From positions 128,582 to 192,581 of the forward strand of contig NZ_KB455575.1 of assembly GCF_000341735.1 (NCBI RefSeq): DNA of 64,000 nucleotides, in the 5' to 3' direction. This stretch comes from Methylotuvimicrobium buryatense 5G (GTDB lineage: Bacteria; Pseudomonadota; Gammaproteobacteria; Methylococcales; Methylomonadaceae). The position numbers were made by a program, and so were the translations under genes. Under the pieces are notes generated by a model. That model did no database searches. It was not told the DNA's origin and saw nothing but the letters and a program-made list of their open reading frames with translations. Positions 17,049 through 25,489 of this stretch are shown here, piece after piece. How positions within the stretch are numbered: position 1 is the first letter of the stretch; each line of letters opens with the position of its first letter.

Positions 17049-17370
17049 CACTGCCATTAAGTTAAGCGGCTACTCACTTAACGCGGGACAGTTGAAGGTT
17101 AATCCGTTCGTGGTGAGCCTGTCGAACCATGGGCGGATTAACCGTCGTCCACCCTTCGACAGGGCTCTCCTGAGCGCAGCCGAAGGGCTTAAGGCGAACG
17201 GTTAATCCTTAGTGCTTTTGTACCGCCTTAAGTGGGAAGCCAGTTAAGCCATCACAGAATTAAGTAATGCTTGTATCCAGGATCTACTTTGCCTCAAAAG
17301 CTTGCCATCCATGGCACTGGATTCCGCCAGTCCATGGCGGAATGACGGGCTTCCCTTAACTTTGGCAGTG
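17049..17370. mobile_element. Family E element (E2), interrupted
   Basis: Starts CACTGCCATTAAGTTAAG and ends CTTAACTTTGGCAGTG. After removal of the F insertion the interior aligns with E1 (CATCACAGAA, then CCTCAAAAGCTTGCC). Confidence 0.8.
17068..17241. mobile_element. Family F inverted-repeat element
   Basis: A 174-bp element with imperfect 19-bp ends (GGCTACTCACTTAACGCGG against GGCTTCCCACTTAAGGCGG read inward). A perfect 8-bp duplication AGTTAAGC (17060-17067 and 17242-17249) flanks it. The empty site is visible in E1 at about 13699-13706. Its core carries the dispersed GTTCGTGGTGAGCCTGTCG motif also seen at 36470 and, in variant form, at 34998-35040. Confidence 0.85.
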
Positions 17371-17451
17371 ACGCAGAGCGTGGGAACGATAATTGTCGGG
17401 GGACTGAATAGATACATTACATATGTTTAGCAAACCTTAAATTTGGAATGT

Positions 17452-17472
17452 TATGTTCGATAACGAACAGAG
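17452..17472 (+). promoter_or_regulatory. 21-bp directional palindromic site, copy 6
   Basis: TAT, GTTCG, ATAA, CGAAC, AGAG, with perfect arms. It points to the DUF4398 lipoprotein gene at 18165. The 692-bp gap includes about 367 bp of family B and D elements. Confidence 0.55.
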
Positions 17473-17503
17473 AAATTCTAAGTAATATAGTAGTATCCAA
17501 CTT

Positions 17504-17718
17504 GTAAATATTCAGTTCCCCTCTTTGAAAAATATGGGGTATGGGGTGATTATTTAAATATATCCTCCTCAATCTTTTTTTTCAAACGGAGAGGCAAAGT
17601 TATAGCTTGTCTAAAATGCAGGGTAACTAATCAGTCCCCCGGCAATTATCGTTCCCACGCTAGAGCGTGGGAACGATAGGGGGGTGAATAATTACAATGC
17701 AGGGGTTATAAAAATTAC
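17504..17718. mobile_element. Family B MITE (B4) with nested D
   Basis: Begins GTAAATATTCAG and has a degraded right end GGGGTTATAAAAATTAC. A family D element with its own duplication sits near the right end. Confidence 0.75.
17623..17695. mobile_element. Family D MITE (D2) with perfect 8-bp duplication
   Basis: A 73-bp palindromic element, GTAACTAATCAGTCCCCC to GGGGTGAATAATTAC, flanked by AATGCAGG at 17615-17622 and 17696-17703. It is inserted in the right end of B4. The interior is CGTTCCCACGCT-agagcgtgggaacg. Confidence 0.92.
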
Positions 17719-17736
17719 GATTGCAAGTGATAAATG

Positions 17737-17880
17737 ATAAGTATTCAGACCCCGTTGGCAAATTACCGCAATTCAGGCGTAATTGTTAGCCTCCCCCTTT
17801 GAAAAAGGGGGATTGAGGGGGATTTATTTAAAAAATCTCCCCTAGCCCCTCTTTTTCAAAGAGGGGGACTGAATACTTAC
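17737..17880. mobile_element. Family B MITE (B5)
   Basis: A 144-bp element in the reverse orientation to B1, from ATAAGTATTCAGACCCC to GGGGGACTGAATACTTAC, with a perfect 8-bp duplication GATAAATG (17729-17736 and 17881-17888). Confidence 0.92.
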
Positions 17881-18164
17881 GATAAATGAGAAATTTTGGG
17901 GAGCCTGAATTAAAAATAAAATATTACATTTTAGCGAAATCGTTTCCTCACTTTTTAATATTATTCGCAATTTTAAGCATAGGATGATTCAGATAATGTC
18001 AGTGAAGGTTTATTGATTTGAGGTAAGCGCGAAATATTTATTAGCATGTGATAATCGGTTGGTCACTGGCTTGCATCAGTATTAAGAAATGCTTTGTGTC
18101 GCCAATTAAACTTGTCATCGGCTAAATTGCCAGGCCCAACTACAACAAAAATGAGGTTGTTAAT

Positions 18165-18551
18165 ATGAAAAATTATCGAAGCGTTACAAAAACAATTAAG
18201 CTCGGGCTAGCCTTTGGAGTTTCTATGTTTATCCTGGGTTGTGCTGGAGTTCCGCCTCATGAAGAAATCACGCGCAGTTCTTATGTTATCAAAGAGGCGG
18301 AGGCTGATGGTGCAAGGCAACTTGCACCACTCGAACTTAGAAATGCAAGCCAAACTCTTGAAAACGCACGGGCTGCTATGGATGATAAAGATTACCAAAA
18401 AGCGCGTAATTTAGCGGCTCAAGCAGAATTGGAAGGGGAGCTCGCTAAAGCAAAAGCTGAAGCATTAAAAGTCCAGAAATCAGCTGAAGAGATCAAGGAT
18501 GGTAATCGTATCTTAAAAGAAGAACTTAAAAGATATCATCCGGCCTATTGA
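18165..18551 (+). CDS. DUF4398-type lipoprotein
   Basis: A 128-residue small lipoprotein with the lipobox FILGC (cysteine near residue 26). The mature part is almost entirely helical and matches the DUF4398 pattern: LAPLELRNASQTLENAR, then DYQKARNLAAQAELEGELAKAKAEA cut here into its two halves AAQAELEGEL and AKAKAEALK. The C-terminus is KRYHPAY. It lies 55 bp before an OmpA-type lipoprotein whose N-terminal half has a similar helical region, so the two probably form an envelope pair. The enzymatic role, if any, is unknown. Confidence 0.85.
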   Translation: MKNYRSVTKTIKLGLAFGVSMFILGCAGVPPHEEITRSSYVIKEAEADGARQLAPLELRNASQTLENARAAMDDKDYQKARNLAAQAELEGELAKAKAEALKVQKSAEEIKDGNRILKEELKRYHPAY

Positions 18552-18606
18552 ACATCAGGCCGTTTGCATCATTTACGTCATTCAATAATTTAATAAGGAA
18601 TCTATC

Positions 18607-19398
18607 ATGAAGCAGTTAATCACTGACTTGAAGTTTATTACTGTACTGAGTATTGCTGGATTAATATACGGATGCGCATCAACGTCTCCTAATCCGGACT
18701 TAGTCAGTGCGCAGAGACTTTTTGACGAAATCAATGCCGATCCTTTAGTTGCAGCTAAGGCTCCCATTCCTCATGCTGAAGCCGAAGAGTCATTAGCAAA
18801 ACTAAAATGGATGGTTGAAGACGGTGCCAAAGATAAGGAAATCAAAAGAGTAGCTTATAAGACGGAGATCAAAACTAAAATTGCCCGCGAAAAAGCCAAT
18901 ACCGCCATTGCTAAAGATTTCATCGCTCAAGCTGAAACAGAAAGACAACAAATTCAGATCAAGGCGCGCACGCGTGAAGCAGATGACCTGGCTCGACAAC
19001 TCGCTGAATTAAAGGCTAAACCGAGTGAAAGAGGAATGATTGTGACGATGGGTGACGTATTATTCGAATACGACAAATCCAATGTCAAAGCTGGAGGCAT
19101 GAGAATAATTAGTCAATTGGCTGAATTCCTAAAACAACATCCGGAAATAACAGTTAGCATAGAAGGTCATACGGATAGTGTCGGTTCCGATTCTTACAAT
19201 CAGCAGTTGTCTGAACGCCGAGCCGAAGCCGTTCACAGAGCACTGCGGCATGCGGGTATCGATGATGCGCGTATGACTGCTATTGGCTATGGCAAGACTT
19301 ATCCCATTGCCACCAATGCAACTTCCTCTGGCAGACAACAAAATCGCAGAGTTGAAATAATCATCTCTGATGAAACAGGCATCGTTAAAGAACGCTAG
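18607..19398 (+). CDS. OmpA-family lipoprotein with DUF4398-like N-terminus
   Basis: A 263-residue lipoprotein with lipobox IYGC (cysteine at 23). Residues about 28-145 are a charged helical DUF4398-like region and residues about 150-263 an OmpA peptidoglycan-binding domain (VLFEYDKSNV, IEGHTDSVGSDSYN, RRAEAVHRAL, NRRVEIII). AATAAGGAA precedes the ATG. It is probably an envelope anchor co-transcribed with the preceding lipoprotein. The stop codon lies one base before a family D element. Confidence 0.9.
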   Translation: MKQLITDLKFITVLSIAGLIYGCASTSPNPDLVSAQRLFDEINADPLVAAKAPIPHAEAEESLAKLKWMVEDGAKDKEIKRVAYKTEIKTKIAREKANTAIAKDFIAQAETERQQIQIKARTREADDLARQLAELKAKPSERGMIVTMGDVLFEYDKSNVKAGGMRIISQLAEFLKQHPEITVSIEGHTDSVGSDSYNQQLSERRAEAVHRALRHAGIDDARMTAIGYGKTYPIATNATSSGRQQNRRVEIIISDETGIVKER

Positions 19399-19443
19399 TG
19401 TAACTATTCAGTCCTCCGGCAATTATCGTTCCACGCTAGAGCG

Positions 19444-19879
19444 CTCATCGTTATACCCATCGTAGATCAAAATTCGGCACCGGGGTGTCCGCCAAAGGAC
19501 GCCGTGAATATGTCCATGTAGGCTCTAGCCAGCTCCATGCTGGCAAAGCCTTTGTCGCGGACACCCCGGTGCCTCCTTAGGCACTGCCGAAATTTGAAGT
19601 GCGAAAGGTATATACATAAGTGCCGGTACACTTGCTGAACAGAGTTTATCGAATCACTGGGAGCGTTGATGTTTGATAAATCTGTGGATATTGATCGTCA
19701 TTGGCTTCGACAGTCGCGACGAAGGCGTCGCTCCCACAGGGGCGGGCGATAAATGCTCTGTGGGAGCGATCCCATGATCGCGATTTCGAAGCCGGTTTCG
19801 TTGGGTGGCAATAAATGGCATCGAGGTCTCATTGGCTAAGATTGCAAAAGAGAATTTTTGACTTATGTATAACGATGAG
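19444..19879. mobile_element. Family G element, 10-bp target duplication
   Basis: A 436-bp element with ends CTCATCGTTATAC and GTATAACGATGAG and a perfect 10-bp flanking repeat CGCTAGAGCG (19434-19443 and 19880-19889). It carries a family A copy at its left end and a REP-like inverted repeat at 19706-19800. A diverged copy of its right part lies at 20116-20350. No transposase gene is inside. Confidence 0.75.
19452..19612 (+). repeat. Family A element, short form (A5)
   Basis: TATACCCATCGTAGATC to GTGCGAAAGGTATA, within the family G element. It has the short-form interior. Confidence 0.85.
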
Positions 19880-19912
19880 CGCTAGAGCGTGGGAACGATA
19901 AGGGGGGATAAT

Positions 19913-20088
19913 CATAAGCGCCAACTTAAGGAAAGAGCTCGTTATTCCGCCAGGGATTGGCGGAATCCAGGGCCACGGATGGCAATGCGTAGCACCACAT
20001 TCATGTAATATGGATATCAACAACCTATACCGATATGGCAAATAAAGCCATAAACGCACCATAGGATAGACGCTAAGTTGCGCTTATG
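19913..20088. mobile_element. Family C element (C2), about 10-bp duplication
   Basis: A 176-bp element with ends CATAAGCGCCAACTTA and TAAGTTGCGCTTATG. It is flanked by GGGGGATAAT on the left (ending 19912) and the same sequence on the right (from 20089). The interior has the GGCGGAAT motif in the opposite orientation to C1. Confidence 0.8.
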
Positions 20089-20181
20089 GGGGGATAATTA
20101 CGTCTGAATAGTTACGCGTTAAGTGACAATAAATAGTATCGAGGTCTCGTTGGCTAAGATTGCAAAAGGGTAATTTTTAGC

Positions 20182-20314
20182 GTAAGTATTCAGACCTCGT
20201 TGGCAAATTACCGCAATCCAGGCGTATTGTTGGCATCTCCCTTTGAAAAAGGGGGATTTATTTAAAAAATCTCCCCTAGCCCCTCTTTTTCAAAGAGGGG
20301 GACTGAATACTTAC
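20182..20314. mobile_element. Family B MITE (B6)
   Basis: A 133-bp element, GTAAGTATTCAGACCTC to GGGACTGAATACTTAC, with flanks TTTTTAGC and TTTTTAAC (7 of 8 identical). The uninterrupted version of the target survives at 19848-19875. Confidence 0.88.
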
Positions 20315-20444
20315 TTTTTAACTTATGTATAAAGTTGAGCGCTGGAACATGGGAATGATAGACGAGATGTGAATAATTACATCTGAATTGCCTGTTTTGC
20401 CAGCTAGGTTTGAATACTCGATCCCTTTGACACAGGTTTCTTCA

Positions 20445-21494
20445 ATGCAAAAGAATACCCCATATATTTTATTTCTGATATTTATTTTGCTAGTAACGGT
20501 GTCTTTTTTTATTTTAATCAAGGATTTCTTATTAGCTTGTTTTTGGGCAATCATTCTAGCTATAGTTTTTGATCCTATTCATAAAAAGTTCAAACAATAT
20601 TTTAAAAATACCGAAATACTGCCTGTGCTTCTGACCCTGGTGGTGATTATTATAGTTTTTATCATTCCAATTTTAACGATAACCTTAATGATTGCGGAAG
20701 AAAGCACTACTTTTTATAAAAAAATTGAAAGCGGAGAAATAAATCCACAGCTTTATTTTCAAGATAATCTCGAGCTTTTTTTACCAATATTCAATAAGAT
20801 TCCATATGTTGAAGCTGTCAGTGTTGAGCAAATGGGATCGGCAGTAGGAGACATATTCTCTCAAGCAGTAAAATATTTAGCACAACAAGTCCCCATATTA
20901 ACTCAGAACATATTGAGTATTATCGTTCAATTTTCGTTAACTTTTTACATGCTGTTTTTTATGTTACGGGATGGTCATTATTTGATAAGAAAACTCATTT
21001 CACTAATTCCGATAGGCGATAGGATAGAAATAGAGTTATTTAAACGTTTTACCAGCGTAGCGAGGGGTACTGTTAAAGGGGGATTAATAGTGGCTGTTAT
21101 TGAGGGAGTTATTGGAGGGTTGGTATTTTGGTTTGTTGGTATTCCCACGGCCTTTTTATGGGGTACGATCATGGTCGTTCTATCCTTGCTGCCCGTAGGA
21201 AGCATTCTGATTTGGGTTCCCGCTGCATTAATTTTATTTTTACAGGGCGAAACTATACGAGCACTCATATTATTATCAGTCTTTGTTTTAGTTATTGTCA
21301 CGATAGATAATTTTCTAAGGCCCCGGCTAATAGGTAAAGATATTAAAATGTCAGATTATTTGGTACTCGTATCCACTCTAGGTGGATTAACTTGGTTTTC
21401 ATTAACAGGATTTGTATTAGGCCCTATTATCGCGGCATTGTTCGTTACGTGTTGGGACATATTGGGAAAAGAAAATATCGCAAGTCAACGGTAA
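20445..21494 (+). CDS. AI-2E family transporter
   Basis: A 349-residue inner-membrane protein of the AI-2E transporter (PerM/TqsA-like, UPF0118) family. It has about eight hydrophobic segments: a pair at residues 5-50, one near 62-85, one near 160-185, then a cluster from about 205 to 340. The conserved C-terminal part includes RPRLIGKDIKMSDYLVLVSTLGG and GFVLGPIIAALF. Substrates across the family are diverse and cannot be assigned here. The ATG at 20445 is preferred because the hydrophobic N-terminus then starts normally; an in-frame upstream ATG at 20388 lies in repeat-derived sequence. Confidence 0.88.
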   Translation: MQKNTPYILFLIFILLVTVSFFILIKDFLLACFWAIILAIVFDPIHKKFKQYFKNTEILPVLLTLVVIIIVFIIPILTITLMIAEESTTFYKKIESGEINPQLYFQDNLELFLPIFNKIPYVEAVSVEQMGSAVGDIFSQAVKYLAQQVPILTQNILSIIVQFSLTFYMLFFMLRDGHYLIRKLISLIPIGDRIEIELFKRFTSVARGTVKGGLIVAVIEGVIGGLVFWFVGIPTAFLWGTIMVVLSLLPVGSILIWVPAALILFLQGETIRALILLSVFVLVIVTIDNFLRPRLIGKDIKMSDYLVLVSTLGGLTWFSLTGFVLGPIIAALFVTCWDILGKENIASQR

Positions 21495-21563
21495 CAATTA
21501 TTGAATTCGCTTGCCGCGTTTTAAATAAGACGCTGTATGCGGTAATAATTGAAAACATCCACC

Positions 21564-21696
21564 GTAAGTATTCAGTCCCCCTCTTTGAAAAAGAGGGGCT
21601 AGGGGAGATTTTTTAAATAAATCCCCCTCAATCCCCTTTTTTCAAAGGGGGACGCAAAGTTACAACTTGTTTTAAATGCAAGGTCTTAACAATTAC
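21564..21696. mobile_element. Family B MITE (B7)
   Basis: A 133-bp element, GTAAGTATTCAGTCCCCC to GTCTTAACAATTAC, with both hairpins intact. No target duplication is recognisable, so it is an older copy. Confidence 0.8.
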
Positions 21697-21747
21697 CTTA
21701 TCTCTCCTACCCTTTTTTTCCAGCACTAGTCGTTAATAATAAAACTC

Positions 21748-21768
21748 AATGTGCGGTGACGTACCGAC
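21748..21768 (+). promoter_or_regulatory. 21-bp directional palindromic site, copy 7
   Basis: AAT, GTGCG, GTGA, CGTAC, CGAC, 92 bp upstream of the first CsbD gene and pointing toward it. Confidence 0.6.
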
Positions 21769-21860
21769 TGTATTCAGTATTATGAGTACGATTATATTCG
21801 AGCGCCGGAATAACTTCGGAAATTGCTCAATAACCATTCAACCAACTATCGGGAACTCTC

Positions 21861-22043
21861 ATGAACAAAGATCAAGTAAAGGGTCGGGTCGAACAGGCCA
21901 AAGGTAAAGTCAAAAAGGTCAGTGGCAAAGTCATGGATGACGAGGATATGGAGTTAGAAGGTAAGGTCGATGAAAGCCGCGGCAAGGTTCAGTCGGGTTA
22001 TGGCGATCTTAAAGAAGATGTTAAGAAGGCGACTGATAACTAG
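21861..22043 (+). CDS. CsbD family stress protein
   Basis: A 60-residue hydrophilic protein of the CsbD family. The pattern MNKDQVKGRVEQAKGKVK, then ELEGKVDESRGKVQ and GYGDLKEDVKK, is characteristic. CsbD proteins are general-stress-induced and predicted to be small helical proteins; the biochemical role is not known. There is no signal peptide, so it should be cytoplasmic, unlike its neighbour. A 21-bp regulatory site lies 92 bp upstream. Confidence 0.92.
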   Translation: MNKDQVKGRVEQAKGKVKKVSGKVMDDEDMELEGKVDESRGKVQSGYGDLKEDVKKATDN

Positions 22044-22129
22044 AAATACCGAATCGCGCAGTGAGCCCTGAATGACGGGCTAACTGTTCGAGGGCGCTAA
22101 GATTCCCAACATTATTACAGGAAATAATC

Positions 22130-22408
22130 ATGAAACATACACACAACAAACTCAGCGTTTTATCGGCTGGTTTCATTTTGGCACTTTTATCCTTAAACGC
22201 TTATGCCGAAGATAGCAAAATTGAAGCCCCCATGAACGAAGATCAAGTAGAAGGCCGCGTCGAAGAAATGAAGGGGACAGTCAAGGAAGGCACCGGCAAG
22301 CTACTGGACGACAAAGGTATGGAGATAGAAGGAAATATTCAAAAGAATAAAGGCAAGATCCAGAAAGGCTATGGCGATATTAAAAAGGATATTAAGGAAG
22401 GCAATTAA
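22130..22408 (+). CDS. Exported CsbD family protein
   Basis: A 92-residue CsbD-like protein with an added signal peptide (residues 1-26, ending NAYA-ED), so a periplasmic version of the preceding gene. The mature part repeats the CsbD pattern (NEDQVEGRVEEMKGTVKEG, then GYGDIKKDIKEG). CAGGAAAT lies upstream of the ATG. It probably arose by duplication of the 21861 gene and gain of a signal sequence, and likely shares its transcription. Confidence 0.9.
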   Translation: MKHTHNKLSVLSAGFILALLSLNAYAEDSKIEAPMNEDQVEGRVEEMKGTVKEGTGKLLDDKGMEIEGNIQKNKGKIQKGYGDIKKDIKEGN

Positions 22409-22520
22409 ATAATGTCAGCTTTGATGAGAGAGCGTCTGACCTGATCAATCCTGCTGCGATTAATCAGTTCTCCAAAAACGGATTTTTGCTCATCGGCAAT
22501 ATTACTATTCCTTTTTGGCT

Positions 22521-22602
22521 TATACCCATCGAAGATCAAAATTCGGCCTAGCAGCCTGGAGCCTTCTTAGTCGCTGCCGAATTTTCAAGTACGAAGGGTA
22601 TA
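22521..22602 (+). repeat. Family A element, minimal form (A6)
   Basis: Only 82 bp: TATACCCATCGAAGATC, a short centre, and TACGAAGGGTATA. It retains essentially the terminal repeats alone. Confidence 0.7.
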
Positions 22603-22683
22603 TAAATAAAACAACTTTCATAAAGCGTGGAGTGTGTCAATCAAGACGACACACTTTCATTTAACTTTTCTTTGGAGTATCCC

Positions 22684-23034
22684 ATGCATCAATCTTCCCA
22701 CACCGATTCCGCTATGCAAGCCTGCATAGAGACTTGTACGCGTTGCCATCAGGTTTGCTTGCAAACCGCTATGAATCATTGCCTGGAAACCGGCGGAAAG
22801 CACGTCGAGGCCGAACATTTCCGTCTGATGATGAACTGTGCCGAGATTTGCCAGACCTCGGCGAATTTCCAACTGAGTAGCTCTCGTTTCCAGCATCGCC
22901 TCCACGAAGTTTGCGCCGAGATTTGCGAAGCGTGCGCATCCGATTGCAAGGAAATCGGCGATATGGACGAATGTGTTGAAGCGTGTCAAGCATGTGCCGA
23001 CAGTTGCCGGAAAATGATAAGCGCTCAGCATTAA
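22684..23034 (+). CDS. Four-helix-bundle copper-binding protein (Csp3-like)
   Basis: A 116-residue cysteine-rich protein of the DUF326 / copper storage protein family. It has about fifteen cysteines, many in CxxxC or CxxC spacing ([12 protein letters not shown] near residue 13, [12 protein letters not shown] near 79, then [12 protein letters not shown] near 98), which in this family line the inside of a four-helix bundle and bind Cu(I). There is no signal peptide, so it resembles the cytosolic Csp3 type. GGAGT lies upstream of the ATG. In a methanotroph such a protein would buffer or store copper for methane monooxygenase; that link is an inference. Confidence 0.9.
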   Translation: MHQSSHTDSAMQACIETCTRCHQVCLQTAMNHCLETGGKHVEAEHFRLMMNCAEICQTSANFQLSSSRFQHRLHEVCAEICEACASDCKEIGDMDECVEACQACADSCRKMISAQH

Positions 23035-23038
23035 GGCC

Positions 23039-24394
23039 ATGTGGTATCCAAGGATAGTTTTTTTATGCTCGGTAATGACGACAGTGCTGACCGCATGCGG
23101 CGAGTCGGCACTGTTGCCGATTTCTGCGGGTATCGGTCCTAATCCACAATTACCGCCACCCAACCCGACGTTGATTCCCACTGTAAACATCGCTAAGGCT
23201 GTGGGCTGGCCATCAAATATAAAACCTGTGCCGGCGCCTGGTATGACCGTAAATGCCTTTGCCGGCAATCTCGATCATCCGCGCTGGCTCTATGTGTTAC
23301 CGAATGGAGATGTACTCGTTGCCGAGACCAATGCGCCGCAACAGTCCGACGATAGTTGGAGCATCAAAGGCTGGATGATGAAGCGGGCGATGAAAAAGGC
23401 TGGCGCAGCTAGTCCGAGCGCTAATCGCATCACCTTGCTGCGAGATAGCGATGGCGACGGTGTAGCGGAAATACGAACGGTGTTTATCGAGGGACTCAAC
23501 TCGCCGTTCGGCATGGCGCTGGTCGGCAACGATTTCTACGTGGCGAACACGGATGCGCTGGTGAAGTTTCACTATACCGAAGGCGCAACTCGAATCACTC
23601 AACCGGGCACCAAGGTTCTGGATCTGCCGGCTGGGCCAATCAATCACCACTGGACCAAAAACCTCTTGGCCAGTGAAGATGGTGCAAGGCTTTATGTGAC
23701 AGTGGGTTCTAACAGTAATATTGCCGAAAGTGGAATTGAACAAGAAGTCGGTCGCGCTGCCATTTGGGAGGTGGATCCTAGGAACGGCAATTACCGCATT
23801 TACGCATCGGGATTGCGCAATCCTAATGGACTTGCGTGGGAGCCGGATGGCGGAGCGCTTTGGACCGTAGTCAACGAGCGCGATGAGCTCGGGAGCGACT
23901 TGGTTCCGGATTATCTGACATCGGTACCCGATGGCAGCTTCTTCGGTTGGCCTTACAGTTACTTTGGCCAACATGTGGATATACGCGTTAAGCCTCAGCG
24001 GCCCGACTTAGTCGCTGAGGCAAGGGTTCCGGATTATGCGCTGGGTTCTCATACCGCTTCACTCGGTTTGGCATATTCAAAAAGTTCCATTTGGCCGGCG
24101 CCATTCGATAATGGGGTTTTCATCGGTCAGCACGGTTCATGGAACCGCAAGCCACGCAGCGGCTATCAGGTCATCTTCATCCCTTTTCGTGTTGGCAAGC
24201 CTTTCGGTGAGCCCATCGAAGTATTGACGGGTTTTGTTAGTGAAGCCGGTGAAGCTTACGGTAGGCCTGTGGGGGTTGCGCTCGACAAACAATCGGCTTT
24301 ACTGGTCGTTGATGATGTCGGCAATACTATCTGGCGTGTAACGGCGCCGCCAACCACGGCTACTGCCTCAACCCGATCGCAAGCCGCGCACTAA
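23039..24394 (+). CDS. Sorbosone dehydrogenase-type PQQ-fold lipoprotein
   Basis: A 451-residue exported protein with lipobox LTAC (cysteine near residue 20) and a six-bladed beta-propeller of the PQQ-dependent sugar/L-sorbosone dehydrogenase family. Visible repeats include [55 protein letters not shown] and a C-terminal [18 protein letters not shown]. The enzyme would oxidise sugars or aldoses in the periplasm with PQQ, which methylotrophs make, but the substrate is not predictable. It starts four bases after the Csp-like gene stop, so the two are probably co-translated. Confidence 0.87.
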   Translation: MWYPRIVFLCSVMTTVLTACGESALLPISAGIGPNPQLPPPNPTLIPTVNIAKAVGWPSNIKPVPAPGMTVNAFAGNLDHPRWLYVLPNGDVLVAETNAPQQSDDSWSIKGWMMKRAMKKAGAASPSANRITLLRDSDGDGVAEIRTVFIEGLNSPFGMALVGNDFYVANTDALVKFHYTEGATRITQPGTKVLDLPAGPINHHWTKNLLASEDGARLYVTVGSNSNIAESGIEQEVGRAAIWEVDPRNGNYRIYASGLRNPNGLAWEPDGGALWTVVNERDELGSDLVPDYLTSVPDGSFFGWPYSYFGQHVDIRVKPQRPDLVAEARVPDYALGSHTASLGLAYSKSSIWPAPFDNGVFIGQHGSWNRKPRSGYQVIFIPFRVGKPFGEPIEVLTGFVSEAGEAYGRPVGVALDKQSALLVVDDVGNTIWRVTAPPTTATASTRSQAAH

Positions 24395-24434
24395 GAATAG
24401 CAACTGGCAAGGCTCGGACGCAGTATGAGCCTAT

Positions 24435-24604
24435 CGGGCTTTGCAACCCCGTCTTAAACGTTTTGACTTTGGCCGAAGTTAGCCGAAATATTTAGGGCAA
24501 ACCGAAACGTTGGGGACGGGTTAAATAACCCGTCCCGCAGAAGTGGCTACGACTGGCCACTGCTCGGACAATTGGCTTCAGCAAGCTGAAGCATCTTGCT
24601 AATC
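24435..24604 (+). repeat. Repeat family K, copy 2 (extended)
   Basis: Shares the family K body with copies 1 and 3. Like copy 3 it continues into AGTGGCTACGACTGGCC and TTCAGCAAGCTGAAGCATC, an extra right-hand part absent from copy 1. Its first hairpin has lost its left arm. Confidence 0.75.
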
Positions 24605-24657
24605 AGGTCCGACAATGACGATAACTGTTTAACTCACTCAGATTAGGAAAACTCATC

Positions 24658-25479
24658 ATGAGCACTATTATCACCCAAGACGGAACAGAGATTTATTACA
24701 AGGACTGGGGTGCTGGACAACCCGTCTTCTTCAGCCACGGTTGGCCACTCAACGCCGATGCCTTTGAAAGCCAGATGTTATTTTTGGCATCCCACGGCTA
24801 CCGCTGCATTGCGCATGACAGACGCGGTCACGGCCGTTCGAGTCAACCATGGAACGGTAACGACATGGATACTTACGCGGACGATTTGTCGGAACTTATT
24901 GAAAGCCTAGACCTGAACGGTATTACCTTGGTAGGTCATTCGACCGGCGGCGGCGAAGTTGCCCGATACATCGGTCGTTACGGCAGTCAACGTGTCGCTA
25001 AGGTCGTGCTGATAGGGTCGGTATCTCCACAGATGGTCAAGACGGACAATAATCCGACTGGTTTGCCGATCAAGGTGTTTGACGATATTCGTAGCGGCGT
25101 CGCCGCCGACCGCTCACAATTCTTTATGGATCTCACGGCGCCGTTCTACGGCATTAACCGATCGGGCGCCAAAACTAGCCAAGGCGTGCGTGAAGCCTTC
25201 TGGTTGCAAGGCATGCAGGGCGGCCTCAAGAATCAACTGGATTGTATCAGGGCGTTTTCCGAAACGGATTTTACCGAGGATCTCAAGAAATGCGATAGGC
25301 CGACTTTGATTATCCATGGCGACGACGATCAGATTGTACCGATCGACGCATCGGCGCACGCGTCGTTAAAACTTGTTCAAAATGCGACTCTAAAGGTTTA
25401 TTCAGGCGGCCCGCATGGCTTGGCCGAAACACATAAAGAACAACTGAATACCGACTTGCTTGCCTTTCTCGACATCTGA
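24658..25479 (+). CDS. Alpha/beta hydrolase, non-heme chloroperoxidase-like
   Basis: A 273-residue cytoplasmic alpha/beta-fold hydrolase. The triad is visible as Ser95 (GHSTGGG), Asp224 (HGDDDQIVP) and His253 ([10 protein letters not shown]), with the oxyanion segment FFSHGWPL near residue 25. This is the cofactor-free chloroperoxidase/arylesterase group; the true activity is usually ester hydrolysis. It is a single gene, preceded by a family K repeat. Confidence 0.92.
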   Translation: MSTIITQDGTEIYYKDWGAGQPVFFSHGWPLNADAFESQMLFLASHGYRCIAHDRRGHGRSSQPWNGNDMDTYADDLSELIESLDLNGITLVGHSTGGGEVARYIGRYGSQRVAKVVLIGSVSPQMVKTDNNPTGLPIKVFDDIRSGVAADRSQFFMDLTAPFYGINRSGAKTSQGVREAFWLQGMQGGLKNQLDCIRAFSETDFTEDLKKCDRPTLIIHGDDDQIVPIDASAHASLKLVQNATLKVYSGGPHGLAETHKEQLNTDLLAFLDI

Positions 25480-25489
25480 GCGGACAGGG

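Larger units (their letters stand above)
17010..17415. mobile_element. Family D MITE with nested E and F elements
   Basis: Outer D ends are GTAATTACTCACC and GACTGAATAGATAC. The D palindrome is split by a family E element (17049-17370). That is split by family F (17068-17241), which contains a further dispersed motif. The D/E junction sequences are the same as at 13648-13875. Confidence 0.8.
19400..20101. mobile_element. Family D element split by G and C insertions
   Basis: The D left arm is 19400-19443 (GTAACTATTCAGTCC) and the right arm resumes at 19890 and 20089, ending GGATAATTAC. It is interrupted by family G (19444-19879) and family C (19913-20088), each with its own direct flanking repeats. 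Confidence 0.7.
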
